Origin: Amycolatopsis balhimycina FH 1894
GTDB lineage: Bacteria > Actinomycetota > Actinomycetes > Mycobacteriales > Pseudonocardiaceae
Direction of reading: 5' to 3'
NCBI RefSeq assembly: GCF_000384295.1
Contig: NZ_KB913037.1
Location: forward strand, 1,965,975 to 2,029,974
Length of the DNA: 64,000 bases
Position 1 is the first letter of the stretch. Each line of letters begins with the position of its first letter. A program made the translations under genes and the position numbers. The notes below the pieces were generated by a model. That model did not search any database. It saw only the letters and a program-made list of their open reading frames with translations, and was not told the DNA's origin. Positions 24,901 through 31,604 of this stretch are shown here, one piece after another.

Positions 24901-27277
24901 CGAGCGCTCGGTGTCCTACCAGGACGTCGTGGGTGCGGCCGGAAAGGTGGCCGCGGCACTGAAGGGGGCCGGTCTGCTCCCCGGCGACCTCGTCGCGGTC
25001 GGGGTGCCCCCCGGCTGGGAACAGGCCCCTGCGGTGCTGGGTGTGGTGCAGGCAGGCGGAGCCTACGTCCCGGTCGATCCCGCCGTACCGACCGGGCGGC
25101 TCGAGCTGCTGCTGCGGGACAGCACCGCCCGGTTCGCGCTCACCACCCGGGCCGCCGCGGGGAACTGGCCCGCCGGCACCCGGCTGCTCGTGCTCGAAGA
25201 CGTGTGGAACGACCGGCCCGCCGACCTCGACGACCCGGGCACCACGAGCGGCGACCTGGCGTACCTGATCTACACCTCGGGTTCGACCGGGCGGCCCAAG
25301 GGCGTCGCGATCGAACACGGCGCCGCGCTCAACACGATCACCGACGTCAACGAGCGGTTCACCGTCGGGCCCGCCGACCGGTTGCTCGCGCTCACGCCGC
25401 TCACCTTCGACCTGTCGGTGTACGACATCTTCGGCACCCTGTCGGCCGGCGCGAGCCTGGTCGTGCCGGCGGCGGAACACCGCTCCGACCCGAAGCACTG
25501 GGCGGACCTCATGGTCCGGCACGGGGTGACGATGTGGAACTCGGTGCCTGCCCTGCTGCGGCTGCTCGCCGAGACCACGGGCGACGACCTGGACTGGGCC
25601 GCCCGGCTCAGCCTGATCATGGTGAGCGGCGACTGGATCCCGGTGGACCTGGCCCGGCGGCTCCGTGAACGGCTCCCGCACACCCGACTGATCAGCCTGG
25701 GCGGGGCGACCGAGGCCTCGATCTGGTCGGTGCTCTACGAGGTCGGCGCCGTCGACCCGGCGTGGCGCAGCATTCCGTACGGCACGGCGATGCGGGCCCA
25801 GGGCGCTTCGGTCCTGGACGAGCGGCTCGAACCGGTGCCGGCCGGCACCCCCGGCCCGTTGTTCCTCTCCGGTGCCGGGCTGGCCCGGGGCTACTGGGGT
25901 GACGACGAGCGGACCCGGCGCAGCTTCCCGGTGCGGCCCGCCACGGGGGAACGGCTCTACCGCACCGGCGACCTCGCCCGGGTCGGCCCGGACGGGGTAC
26001 TCGAACTACTGGGCCGGGAGGACGACCAGATGAAGATCCAGGGACACCGGATCGAACCCGGTGAGATCGAAAGTGCGCTGGCGCGCCTCGACGGGGTGCG
26101 GGACGCGGTGGTCGGCGCCGAAGGCGCCCGCGACCAGGACCGGCGGCTCGTCGCCGCGGTCCGGTCCCACCCCGGCTCGGTGCTCGATCCGGCCCGGGTG
26201 CGCGCGGAGCTGGCCCGCAAACTACCCCGTTACCTGGTGCCGGACCTGATCCGGATGGTCGACGACTACCCGCTCACCGCGAACGGCAAGGTCGACCGGG
26301 GTGCCCTGTTCGGCGGCGAAGCGCCAGAACCCGTGACTGACGAAGAAGACGTCGCCGCCAGGGTGACTTCGGTGCTGACCGAGATCCTCGCCGGGTCCGG
26401 GTCGGCCGGCACCGACCTCTCCGAGATCGACTTCGGCACGGCCGGGCTGACTTCGATGGACCTGATCCGCATCGCGAACGGCCTGTCGTCGGAGTTCGGC
26501 CACCACCCCAGTCTCGAGCTGCTGTACGAGATCCGCTCGGCCGACGAACTGGTGCGTTTCTACACCGGCGGCACTCCGGCGGCTCCCCCGGCCGCTGCCC
26601 CGGGCGCGGAGCCCGGGCCGCCGCCGGTGCTGCTCGACGTGGACGCCCGGGAGGAGGTCAAGGAACAGGCCCGGCACCGGCATCCCGGATCGCCGGCCGG
26701 CATCGGCCTTCCGGCCGGTGCCGAACCGGACCGTCGCCGGCGCAGCGTCCGCAAGTTCAGCGGCTCCAAGGTGCGGCTGGAGGCGTTCGGCGGCCTGCTC
26801 ACCCAGCTGCGGCAGTGGACCGAGGACGGCACCGCCCGCCGCGCTTGGGGATCGGCCTCGGGCGTCTACCCCGTCGACGTCTACGTCCAGGTGCACAGCG
26901 CCGGCGTGAGCGCGCTCGCCGAGGGCTTTTACCGCTACGACGCCGAAGGGCACCAGCTGGTACCGGTCAGTGACGACCCGCTGGTGCTGGCGGGGCACCA
27001 CCGCACCAGCGACAACCGGGAGGCGTACGAGACCGCGGGGTTCTCCCTGTTCCTGGTCGCCGACACCGCCGCCTTCGAACGGCTCTACGGCGACCGGGCC
27101 GAGCCGTTCTGCCTGCTCGAGGCGGGCGCGATGGCCCAGTTGCTGACCACCACGGCGCCGGGCCTGGGTATCGACACCTGTCAGATCGGCCTGGTCGACT
27201 TCCGTGACGCCAAAGCCGCGCTCGGTCTCGGCGAGAGCGAGAAACTGCTCTGCACGATCCTGGGCGGCGCCCGGTGA
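15986..27277 (+). CDS. Hybrid highly reducing PKS-NRPS: KS-AT-DH-MT-ER-KR-ACP-Cy-A-T-Ox
   Basis: A 3763-residue megasynthase. Approximate domains: KS 10-430 (Cys181 in DTACSS, His316, His356), AT 450-870 (Ser633 in GHSVGE), DH 900-1190, C-methyltransferase 1260-1560 (VLEVGAGTGGL), ER 1760-2095, KR 2115-2330 (Tyr2264), ACP 2375-2470 (Ser2429), cyclisation domain 2505-2930 (D2636xxxxD2641xxS2644), adenylation 2950-3440, T 3450-3530 (Ser3490), nitroreductase-like oxidase 3585-3763. All catalytic residues look intact. The A pocket reads DLYNMSLIWK, nearly the cysteine code. The product should be a reduced, C-methylatable acyl chain attached to a thiazole acid. There is no loading module and no thioesterase, so iterative use from a simple starter and release in trans are inferred. 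ATG 15986 has CTGGAG upstream. Confidence 0.95.
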   Translation: MSTAIRHQPIAVVGIGCRFPGGVTGPDSFWELLTGGVDAVGPMPPGRWDVERLFTADHRVPGRTTLREGGFLERVDAFDAGFFGFSRRIADQLDPQQRLLLEIALETCEDAGVPMEQLAGGRTGVFVGASSQDYAQIQTAPGEGEAMGAHAATGMSTSLLANRVSHAFDLRGPSMVIDTACSSALVAVHAACQSIWTGEVDAALTGGVNLILTPGFGIALSQAGMLAADGRCKAFSAAADGFGRGEGGGLVLLRPLADALRDEDRVYAVIRGTAVNQDGHTPGISVPSGSAQQANLHAALRVAGAAPGEVGYVEAHGTGTPVGDPIEAAALAGVLGADRAADRPLLVGSVKTNIGHLEAAAGVAGLIKAVLAVRHHQVPANLHFDEPNPEIDFTGLGLRVPTALTPWPAHLPTAVASVNSFGFGGTNANVVLAEAPPVAGPSPAAAGAGPVLLTFSARSETALRRLAAGYAEWLAGLDAPDGGLERIAALLARRRSHHGHRLAFVANDAAEAVAKLRAYTDGESGPGVFAGAPSGHPAGKLAFLFNGQGPQWWAMARSLLETEGVFRSTALRCDELARPHLGWSIFDALAADEADSRVNETFCLQPAIFVVQVALAELWRSWGVSPDGVLGHSVGEYAAAHLSGALDLESAVRLVCKRARVHSRADGTGGMMFVALGADAAGKVCAEAAGAVCLAAENSPRGSTLSGPHEELDRVAALLEQRGVFARKLRVACPCHSPQMDPLRDELVRELAGVDSAPATIPMYSSVLARRIEDGELDTDYWWRNFRQPVLFEGALRAMLDDGYDAFVELSPHPVLLGSVREILDDTGRPAVTVASLSRGGDDRAGMLESLGALYAAGRKIDWARRYPGPVPAAPLPGPVWQHETHWNETSAAKARRTGGQPHPMLKRVDAARPTWEIRWDDHRLAWVRQHELFGTVIVPGAAYVEAALAAVREQLGGPAALEFVDFERSCALEPDDVQIGRIELNPEDGTFELHHRSFAGEVWARTARGRYHPEPGCGRDVDLAAVRRRCPTRHSHDDVYEAFTARGYVYGPAFRGMAELHTGDGETLVRLAVPAELAGTLEQYVLHPALLDVCIQAAVLDGAARRPDGLIPVNYVPSGVDAVRVHRNGRPPAYAHLRVHTRDSLALHADIAVLDAEGAVLAELVGMRGAPVPRPQSPEGAVSDHFYRMRWRSSVRPAAGAVTLGAQEAVADLSLLDPALAGDSPQYRADLSDLCAAYLADCFARFGAGLTAGRTISVDGLAGLLPLYRPAFDGFLRFLTGAGILAAHDDGSFRVLRDVDGDHRARWARMLTAYPDALGELRLLRKTAAHLYAVLTGTTDPLDLLFPDGDHGEAERFFQTAKAVRFHNDVVRQVLERVAATAARGRTLRVLEVGAGTGGLTAAVLPVLPADRTEYVFTDVSAAFTERARERFRDFPFVEYRVLDLDRDPAGQGVDLHSFDVVLASDVVHATPELRRTLTSLRDLLAPGGLLVLAEVLPGRIWADLTFGLTKGWWSFTDRDVRTTGPLLAADRWVGLLREGGFSDVAAVEDETGNDTAPHTVLFATGPEITASAAPPAPAAADWVILGDDPALAAGLAARVREYGGRALIVPPSDPVHFGDLRPDRIVQLWNTGAEDAADPATAIQDRCVELADAVRVFRDFPVEQSPRLVLVSKGAHSLHGEAVRLGGTSAWGIGLAARLELPHTRCLMVDLDAAAVDDLDQLWAQLCRDDDEYEIALRGGERYVRRIVAHPATAVLGSVDARALPEEHAYALVTDHPGQLDELRWAAEPRRAPDVGEVEIEVGAVGLNFRDVLVALGRMPSTASGRGLRMGAECAGRVTRIGPDVTGLEVGDEVVAVDSTMSTLASHVTVNATCVAPKPANLSAAEAATVPLVFLTAAIGLGRLAALRSGERVLIHSGAGGVGLAAIQLAHELGAEVLATAGTPEKRELLRSLGVAHVFDSRSLAFADEVRAVTGGAGVDVVLSAVGTEATARSIACLAPYGRFVEIGQRDLRADRRLGLRPFTRNLSYSSFDLQQMIAQRPALVAGELRALLARFASGALRPLPHRVYHPSQTRAAFRHLAAGEHIGKLVLAMSERDVPVTPLPAAGPERFDGTWLVTGGLAGIGLDLAARLAGAGVRQLVLVSRSGVTGPETAEALDRLRADGVQVLAEAVDVTSASQVDALVARIDRELPPLRGVLHCAMVIDDDPFTELDERRFREVLEPKVRGTWNLDRATAGHDLDAFVLFSSTTSLLGNAGQANYAAANAFLDQFADYRAALGRPVLTVNWGAIHGAGYLTRNEHAARALAASGVGHLGTEDVFEALRLLWRGSAPRVGVTRVDFARIIRHFGIDADHEPRYAEVLTGGAPGGPADADGRSIVQRLRTLDGEARVELLRTRIKARCAALLGVPDQEFPPDAPLTTMHMDSLLAVEVSSWIERELGVTVTTMTMMRGPSVADLTTLVLDGLDLGPVPEGGTEPAPRTPPAPPRPEPVPQPAAPRNEDESIPLTELQEAYLVGRFDGLGLGGVSSHAYGEYSMPELDPDRAIAAWDEIVRRHAALRMVATLDGRQRETTPTEAWQVQVDDLRADPGAADKVAATRARMSCQVLDAYRGPLFELRLTLLPGEVRIHVSFDLLMLDAQSIFVVIHEWGVRYRGLPLPPAGPAGAFRAFARDRRRRLEEIGSGADQELLTRLAGELPPPPALPLATDPDTVRRPEFTRRSAVLDQSDWKRLRDAAAARGITVSSLFGAAFTSVLGRFSGHTPFTLGVPAFDGPQLGLSAPAIGEFTSVLLVAARPGPGSFEDYLREFQSSMLVALEHRELGSVTVRRERSKSQDRAKKPESVAPVVFTSMLDKDIGKMDWLGRRLYGLSQTPQVWLDHQAMRWGDDAVLTWDSVDVLFPPGLLDEMFDAYLSLLRGLARHRDWTAGPATLSRPEPRTAPVRVAESPRLHDPVLARAAASPDAIAIRTDERSVSYQDVVGAAGKVAAALKGAGLLPGDLVAVGVPPGWEQAPAVLGVVQAGGAYVPVDPAVPTGRLELLLRDSTARFALTTRAAAGNWPAGTRLLVLEDVWNDRPADLDDPGTTSGDLAYLIYTSGSTGRPKGVAIEHGAALNTITDVNERFTVGPADRLLALTPLTFDLSVYDIFGTLSAGASLVVPAAEHRSDPKHWADLMVRHGVTMWNSVPALLRLLAETTGDDLDWAARLSLIMVSGDWIPVDLARRLRERLPHTRLISLGGATEASIWSVLYEVGAVDPAWRSIPYGTAMRAQGASVLDERLEPVPAGTPGPLFLSGAGLARGYWGDDERTRRSFPVRPATGERLYRTGDLARVGPDGVLELLGREDDQMKIQGHRIEPGEIESALARLDGVRDAVVGAEGARDQDRRLVAAVRSHPGSVLDPARVRAELARKLPRYLVPDLIRMVDDYPLTANGKVDRGALFGGEAPEPVTDEEDVAARVTSVLTEILAGSGSAGTDLSEIDFGTAGLTSMDLIRIANGLSSEFGHHPSLELLYEIRSADELVRFYTGGTPAAPPAAAPGAEPGPPPVLLDVDAREEVKEQARHRHPGSPAGIGLPAGAEPDRRRRSVRKFSGSKVRLEAFGGLLTQLRQWTEDGTARRAWGSASGVYPVDVYVQVHSAGVSALAEGFYRYDAEGHQLVPVSDDPLVLAGHHRTSDNREAYETAGFSLFLVADTAAFERLYGDRAEPFCLLEAGAMAQLLTTTAPGLGIDTCQIGLVDFRDAKAALGLGESEKLLCTILGGAR

Positions 27278-27390
27278 CCACCGCGCTTGCGCCGGGAGCC
27301 CGGTGGCCCGGACCCGCCGGGAGCCCCGGCGACGTCGCCGGCACCGGACGCCGGTTTTCCGGCACGCCGCCCCTCGGCGGTGCGGTGTGA
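27274..27390 (+). CDS. Possible 38-residue coupled ORF
   Basis: A GTG overlaps the megasynthase stop as GTGA, and the frame ends in a TGA that overlaps the GTG of the next gene, again as GTGA. The product, 38 residues rich in Pro, Gly and Ala (starts VTTALAPGARWPGPAG), has no recognised domain. The double overlap fills exactly the otherwise odd 109-bp gap in a tightly coupled operon. It may serve only to carry ribosomes across to the next gene. Chance is not excluded in such G+C-rich DNA. Confidence 0.35.
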   Translation: MTTALAPGARWPGPAGSPGDVAGTGRRFSGTPPLGGAV

Positions 27391-28697
27391 CGGCCCCGAC
27401 GGCACCGCCGGACTTGCTGGACGTCACCGTCCCACAGCGCTCGCTGTGGGCAGCGAGCAAGCAGCTCGCGGCCGAGCGGCAGGCCAACACCGTGGGCCAG
27501 TACGTCGAAATCCACGGCCCGGTGGACGCGCGGGCCCTGGAGACCGCCGCCCAGTGCGTGATCGCGCAGACCGAGGCACTGCGGGCCCGGTTCGTCGAGC
27601 GGGACGGCGTCCTCAAGCAGGAGATCCTGCCTGCGGTGCGGTGGCGGCTGCCGATGGTGGACCTGTCCGGCTCCGCCGACCCCGCCACCGCCGCGGACGA
27701 ATGGGCCGCGGCGGAGCACCGCGTACCCGTCTCGCCCGGCGACTCCCCGCTGTTCTCCACCGCGCTGCTCCGGCTGGGGCCCGACCACTTCCGCTGGTAC
27801 CTGCGGTTCCTCCCGATGGTGATGGACGCCTTCAGCGCGGGCCTGCTCCTGCACCGGGTGGCCGAGGTGTACGCGGCCATCCGCGCGGGAACCGAGCCCG
27901 GGCCCAGCCCGTTCCGTTCGCTCCGGGCTCTGCACGCGGAACTGGACGAGTACTGGAAGTCCGCCAGGTACGACGACGACCGGGAGTACTGGCGCCGCCG
28001 TCTTGCCGGCGTGCCGGCACCGGTGCGCCTGGGGGCCGCCGGCCCCGACGCCCGGGCGTTGGGCGGTGCCGGCCTGGAACCACCGGCCGCACACCATATC
28101 CAGGCCACCGCGCAGGCCGCCGGTACGGCTTGGCCAGACCTCGTCCTGGCGGTGGTCGCGGCCCAGATCGCGCTCGAGCGGGACGTCCCGGTCGTGACTT
28201 TGACCGTACCGGTGTCCAACCGGTTGACCGCGCTGTCCCGCAGCGTCCCGACGTACCTGGCCAACCGGTACTTGCTGACCGTGGCGGTGTCCCCCACCAT
28301 GACTTTCCACGAGCTGCTGCGCCGGACGGCCGAGCACAACCGGGCGGACGTCACGCACCAGCGCCTGCCGTGTGAACAGGTGCTGGCCGACCTCGGTGAC
28401 CGGGGCGAGTCCTTCGGCCGGGGTGATCCGAGCGTGAACATCACCCCGTTCCACGCCGAGCTCGCCCTGCCCGGCTGCGCCACCACGATGCACCAGCACC
28501 GGCGCATGGGCGCCACCGGCTTCGATCTCTTCGCGTCCGGCAGCCCGGACGCCTCCGGGCTGCGGATCAGTCTCGTGATGCGGGTGGCCCCCGGCGACCG
28601 TGACCTCGTGCCGGCGCAGGAGGAACGCCTGCTGCGGCTGCTGAACCGGGTCATCGACAACCCGCACCGACCCCTGCGCGAAGCGGTGACACCGTGA
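27387..28697 (+). CDS. Stand-alone condensation-domain protein with degenerate active site
   Basis: A 436-residue protein with the NRPS condensation fold: SVPQRSLWAASKQLA-like C1 region near residue 17, ALRARFVERDG (C2), and the C5-C7 region around RLPCEQVLADLGD. The catalytic HHxxxDG motif (about residues 142-148) reads LPMVMDAFS, so both histidines are missing while the aspartate stays. It probably does not catalyse ordinary amide formation; it could bind a carrier protein, or help release the thiazolyl chain. The GTG start overlaps the previous small frame, and the end overlaps the Gfo/Idh gene by GTGA. Confidence 0.82.
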   Translation: MTAPTAPPDLLDVTVPQRSLWAASKQLAAERQANTVGQYVEIHGPVDARALETAAQCVIAQTEALRARFVERDGVLKQEILPAVRWRLPMVDLSGSADPATAADEWAAAEHRVPVSPGDSPLFSTALLRLGPDHFRWYLRFLPMVMDAFSAGLLLHRVAEVYAAIRAGTEPGPSPFRSLRALHAELDEYWKSARYDDDREYWRRRLAGVPAPVRLGAAGPDARALGGAGLEPPAAHHIQATAQAAGTAWPDLVLAVVAAQIALERDVPVVTLTVPVSNRLTALSRSVPTYLANRYLLTVAVSPTMTFHELLRRTAEHNRADVTHQRLPCEQVLADLGDRGESFGRGDPSVNITPFHAELALPGCATTMHQHRRMGATGFDLFASGSPDASGLRISLVMRVAPGDRDLVPAQEERLLRLLNRVIDNPHRPLREAVTP

Positions 28698-29824
28698 CCG
28701 GGCGCCGGCGACGCGGCCCGAACGCGGCCAGCCGCGCGAAGGGCCGGGGCGGCGGCCCGGTGCGGGTCGGACTCGTGGGCGCGGGACAGCAGGGAAGGAC
28801 CCTCGGCCACGCCCTCATGGAGGTGGCCGGCGCCCAGCTCGTCGCGGTCGTGGATCCGCAGATCGGCTCGGCGCAGCTCGTCGCCGCGGAGTGCCACCTG
28901 CCGAGCTCCGCGGCCCGCACGAGGATCGGCGACTGCCATCGGTCCGATGCCGACGTGTGGATCATCGCCACGCCTCCGAACGCGCACCTGACGAACTTCG
29001 CCGAACTCCTGCGGCTGCCGGCCCGGCCGAGAGCCGTGCTCTGCGAGAAACCGGCGGCCTGGTCTCTTGGGGACGTCACGCAGCTGGTCAGCCTGGCGAA
29101 GAACTCCGGAGTGCACCTGCAGTTCGGTCTGCACCTCCTGTCGGCCATCCCGCCCGCTGTCCTGTCCTGGCTGGCTGCCGGGGGCCTGGGCCGGCTGGTG
29201 GACGTAGCCGGGACGTGGCTCCGGGTGGACGGTGATCCGGACTGGGGACATTTCCGCACCGGCCACTGCCCGGGCGCCACCTTCGATCTGGGCCCGCACC
29301 TGCTCGGGGTGATGTTGCCCGTTCTCGGGCGTCGATCACCCATCTGCGCCGTCACTTCGAAGATGGTTTCAGCCCTGGCGACACCGCTTCTCGAAGGTGG
29401 GCCCATCCGTCGCGACTCCTCGGCGGAAATAGCGATGTTCCGGTCCCGGCCCGGCGGTCTCGAAGGGGCGGGCACCCTGTCCGTCGCGTGGTCCGGCCGG
29501 GGAACCGGAGCCGAACTGACGATCCTGCTGCGGGGCACCGAGGCCACCTTCGCCATGCACCTGGACGAGGGGTGCGGCGACGCTGTGGTCCGCGTGCGGG
29601 TCGACGCGCGGTCAGCGCGGGCCACGGGGGTGGCGGGGACATGGGAGACACCGGCGCGGGAGTGCTACATCCGGCAGCTGATCACCCTTGTCGAGGCCGC
29701 CGACGCCGGCGTGGCGGCCTACGTGCCCCCCGGTGCGCGTGCGCAGGACGCGGTGGCGAGCACCCGGCTGATCACCGCCGCCTACCAGTCGGCGGACAAG
29801 GACGGAGAACTGATCTCGTGGTGA
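28694..29824 (+). CDS. Gfo/Idh/MocA-family NAD(P)-dependent oxidoreductase
   Basis: A 376-residue protein. After a basic 22-residue leader comes the Rossmann loop RVGLVGAGQQGRTLGHAL, then DVWIIATPPNAHLTNFAE and the family EKP signature in VLCEKPAAWSLGD. The C-terminal beta-sheet domain includes GATFDLGPHLLGVML with the usual catalytic His region. These enzymes oxidise or reduce sugars, imines or, in the thiazolinyl imine reductases, thiazolines. This one lacks specific resemblance to that last group. It is coupled by GTGA overlaps to both neighbours, so it acts in the same pathway. Confidence 0.85.
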   Translation: MTGRRRRGPNAASRAKGRGGGPVRVGLVGAGQQGRTLGHALMEVAGAQLVAVVDPQIGSAQLVAAECHLPSSAARTRIGDCHRSDADVWIIATPPNAHLTNFAELLRLPARPRAVLCEKPAAWSLGDVTQLVSLAKNSGVHLQFGLHLLSAIPPAVLSWLAAGGLGRLVDVAGTWLRVDGDPDWGHFRTGHCPGATFDLGPHLLGVMLPVLGRRSPICAVTSKMVSALATPLLEGGPIRRDSSAEIAMFRSRPGGLEGAGTLSVAWSGRGTGAELTILLRGTEATFAMHLDEGCGDAVVRVRVDARSARATGVAGTWETPARECYIRQLITLVEAADAGVAAYVPPGARAQDAVASTRLITAAYQSADKDGELISW

Positions 29825-30810
29825 ACCCCCCAGGCGAAGACGAGCTTGCGAAATCGGTCATCCTGACCGGACCGCGGCAGTTCGAGATCGTCCGGGAACG
29901 TGTCGGGCCGCCGGACCGCACCTCCGTCCTCCTGCGCGTGACGCGGACCGGCATTTGCTCGGGTGACCTCGACCGGTGGCGACTCGGAGCACCGCCGGTC
30001 CCGGTCCGCCTCGGGCACGAAGTCGAAGGGGTGGTCTGCGCACTGGGCGAGGACGCGCCCCGGGATCTCCTGGGGCGCCGGGTGACGGCCTGGGTCCCCG
30101 GTGGCGGCTACGCGCAATACGTGTCCGCGGAGTCGGAGCACGTCGTTCCCTTGGTGCCCGGGGTCGACGGCGTCCTGGTCGAGCCGTTGGCGTGCTGTCT
30201 GAACGCCTGGTCCTGCCTGCCCGCGGCCGGTGGGGAGACCGCCGTGGTGGTCGGGGCCGGGTTCATGGGGGAACTCATGACCAGGCTCCTGGACATGAGC
30301 TGGTTCACCCAGGTCGTTCAGGTCGGGCGCGGACCGTCGGAGCGCCGGCACCCGGCCGGCGCTCGAACCGGGACCGGGACCGTGGGCGAAGAGAGCGCCC
30401 GGGAGGTGGTCGGGCAGGCAACCGGGGGCCGGGGAGCGGACGTCGTGGTGGAACTGACCGGAACCCAGTCGGGTCTCGATCTCGCCGGCAGCCTCGTGCG
30501 GCGAGAGGGGACGCTCGTCATCGGCGGCTATCACCAGGACGGCCGGAGGAGTGTGGACCTCGGCGGGTGGAACTACGAGGCGATCCGCATCGTGAACGGG
30601 CACTTCCGCGACCCGAAGCGCGTGCTCGCCGCCATGCGCTGGGCCGCGAAGCTGCTCGCGCATTCTTCCGTGGGGCACGGCGATCTGTTCACCCACTGCC
30701 TCTCACTGGACGACATGAACGCGGGTTTCGAAAAACTCGGCGGACTGCGCGGAAACTACCGCAAAGGCGTTCTGGCCGTGCGGGACGAACCTGCGGATCC
30801 CCTGCCGTAA
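29821..30810 (+). CDS. Zinc-type medium-chain alcohol dehydrogenase
   Basis: A 329-residue MDR protein. Catalytic zinc ligands are visible as Cys in RTGICSGDL and His-Glu in RLGHEVEGVV, with EPLACCLNAW as the later ligand region. The four-cysteine structural zinc loop is absent, which shortens the protein. The NAD-binding loop is VVVGAGFMGELMTRLL. Similar enzymes act with Gfo/Idh partners on alcohols, polyols or tetrapyrrole side chains. GTG 29821 overlaps the previous stop as GTGA; GTG 29818 is also possible. As last gene of the operon it may reduce or oxidise a released aldehyde or alcohol. Confidence 0.85.
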   Translation: MNPPGEDELAKSVILTGPRQFEIVRERVGPPDRTSVLLRVTRTGICSGDLDRWRLGAPPVPVRLGHEVEGVVCALGEDAPRDLLGRRVTAWVPGGGYAQYVSAESEHVVPLVPGVDGVLVEPLACCLNAWSCLPAAGGETAVVVGAGFMGELMTRLLDMSWFTQVVQVGRGPSERRHPAGARTGTGTVGEESAREVVGQATGGRGADVVVELTGTQSGLDLAGSLVRREGTLVIGGYHQDGRRSVDLGGWNYEAIRIVNGHFRDPKRVLAAMRWAAKLLAHSSVGHGDLFTHCLSLDDMNAGFEKLGGLRGNYRKGVLAVRDEPADPLP

Positions 30811-30980
30811 CGGGAATTCCGGTGCCACCGGGTTCGCCGGCGCGATCCCGATCCGGGCGCTGTTGCCGAGACGAGGTGCGCATCACGGCCGGAAATTTCC
30901 CGATACGATGGGAAAGTGGTGGGGAGCCGGTGGGTCGGCTCCGGCCGGATCTCGTGCTGCCGCGACGCTTGGAGGAGCTG

Positions 30981-31604
30981 GTGGACGACGTTCGCGTGAC
31001 CGTCTGTGCTCAGGATCCGATCACCCGGGCGGGCCTGGTGAACTGCCTGCAGGCGCGGTCCGGGGTGGTCGTGAACGACGGGCTGGACGGGGAACGGACC
31101 ACGGTCGTCGTCGCGGCGTTCGACGATTTCACCCCGGAAGCCGTCGTCGAACTGCGGACCGTGACCGCCGGCTCCGCCAAGCCGGTCATCCTGCTGGTGG
31201 ACGCGGCCGAAACGCCGGTTTCGCTGGCCGGGGCGGGATTTCGCGTGGTCGCGATCCTGCCGAGGGCAGCGGCGTCCGACGACCGGCTGGTGTCCCGGAT
31301 CCACGCCGTCGCGGAGGGGACTTCGGATACCCAGGCGGACCTGGCCGGTCAACTGCTCGTGCAGACGGACCGGCTCCAGCGAGAGTTGCTCGGTCCGCCC
31401 GCGGCACGTGCGAGTGTGCTCGACCAGCGGGAGATCGACGTGCTCCGGATGATGGCGGACGGGCTCGCCACCCACGAGATCGCGCGCCGGCTGAACTATT
31501 CCGATCGCACCGTGAAGAACATCGTCTACACGGTCACCAGCCGGCTGCGCCTCCGCAACCGTTCCCACACAGTGGCCTACGCGATTCGAGCCGGGATCAT
31601 CTGA
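30981..31604 (+). CDS. LuxR-type regulator with atypical receiver domain
   Basis: A 207-residue NarL/FixJ-like protein. The N-terminal part (VRVTVCAQDPITRAGLVNCL) follows a receiver fold, but the strand that should carry the phospho-aspartate reads TTVVVAAF, so it is probably not phosphorylated. The C-terminal LuxR helix-turn-helix (DQREIDVLRMMADGLATHEI, then YSDRTVKNIV) is intact. GTG 30981 has GGAGGAG upstream. It faces the regulator at 31611 and ends in the same residues (GII). Its position directly after the biosynthetic operon suggests a pathway-specific activator, perhaps ligand- rather than kinase-controlled. Confidence 0.85.
   Translation: MDDVRVTVCAQDPITRAGLVNCLQARSGVVVNDGLDGERTTVVVAAFDDFTPEAVVELRTVTAGSAKPVILLVDAAETPVSLAGAGFRVVAILPRAAASDDRLVSRIHAVAEGTSDTQADLAGQLLVQTDRLQRELLGPPAARASVLDQREIDVLRMMADGLATHEIARRLNYSDRTVKNIVYTVTSRLRLRNRSHTVAYAIRAGII

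Noticed and set aside
16838..25681. A very long minus-strand open frame (about 2950 codons) opposite the megasynthase
   Set aside because: It mirrors the third-position G/C bias of the plus-strand gene, has low-complexity Arg/Gly/Gln-rich translation and no domain. Antisense shadow.
26222..29299. A 1025-codon minus-strand frame opposite the C and Gfo/Idh genes
   Set aside because: Crosses clear gene boundaries and shows no family similarity.
28694..29824. Thiazolinyl imine reductase (Irp3/PchG type)
   Set aside because: Tempting because of the thiazole module, but the N-terminal loop and later motifs match generic Gfo/Idh proteins better, and the Ox domain argues for oxidation to thiazole.
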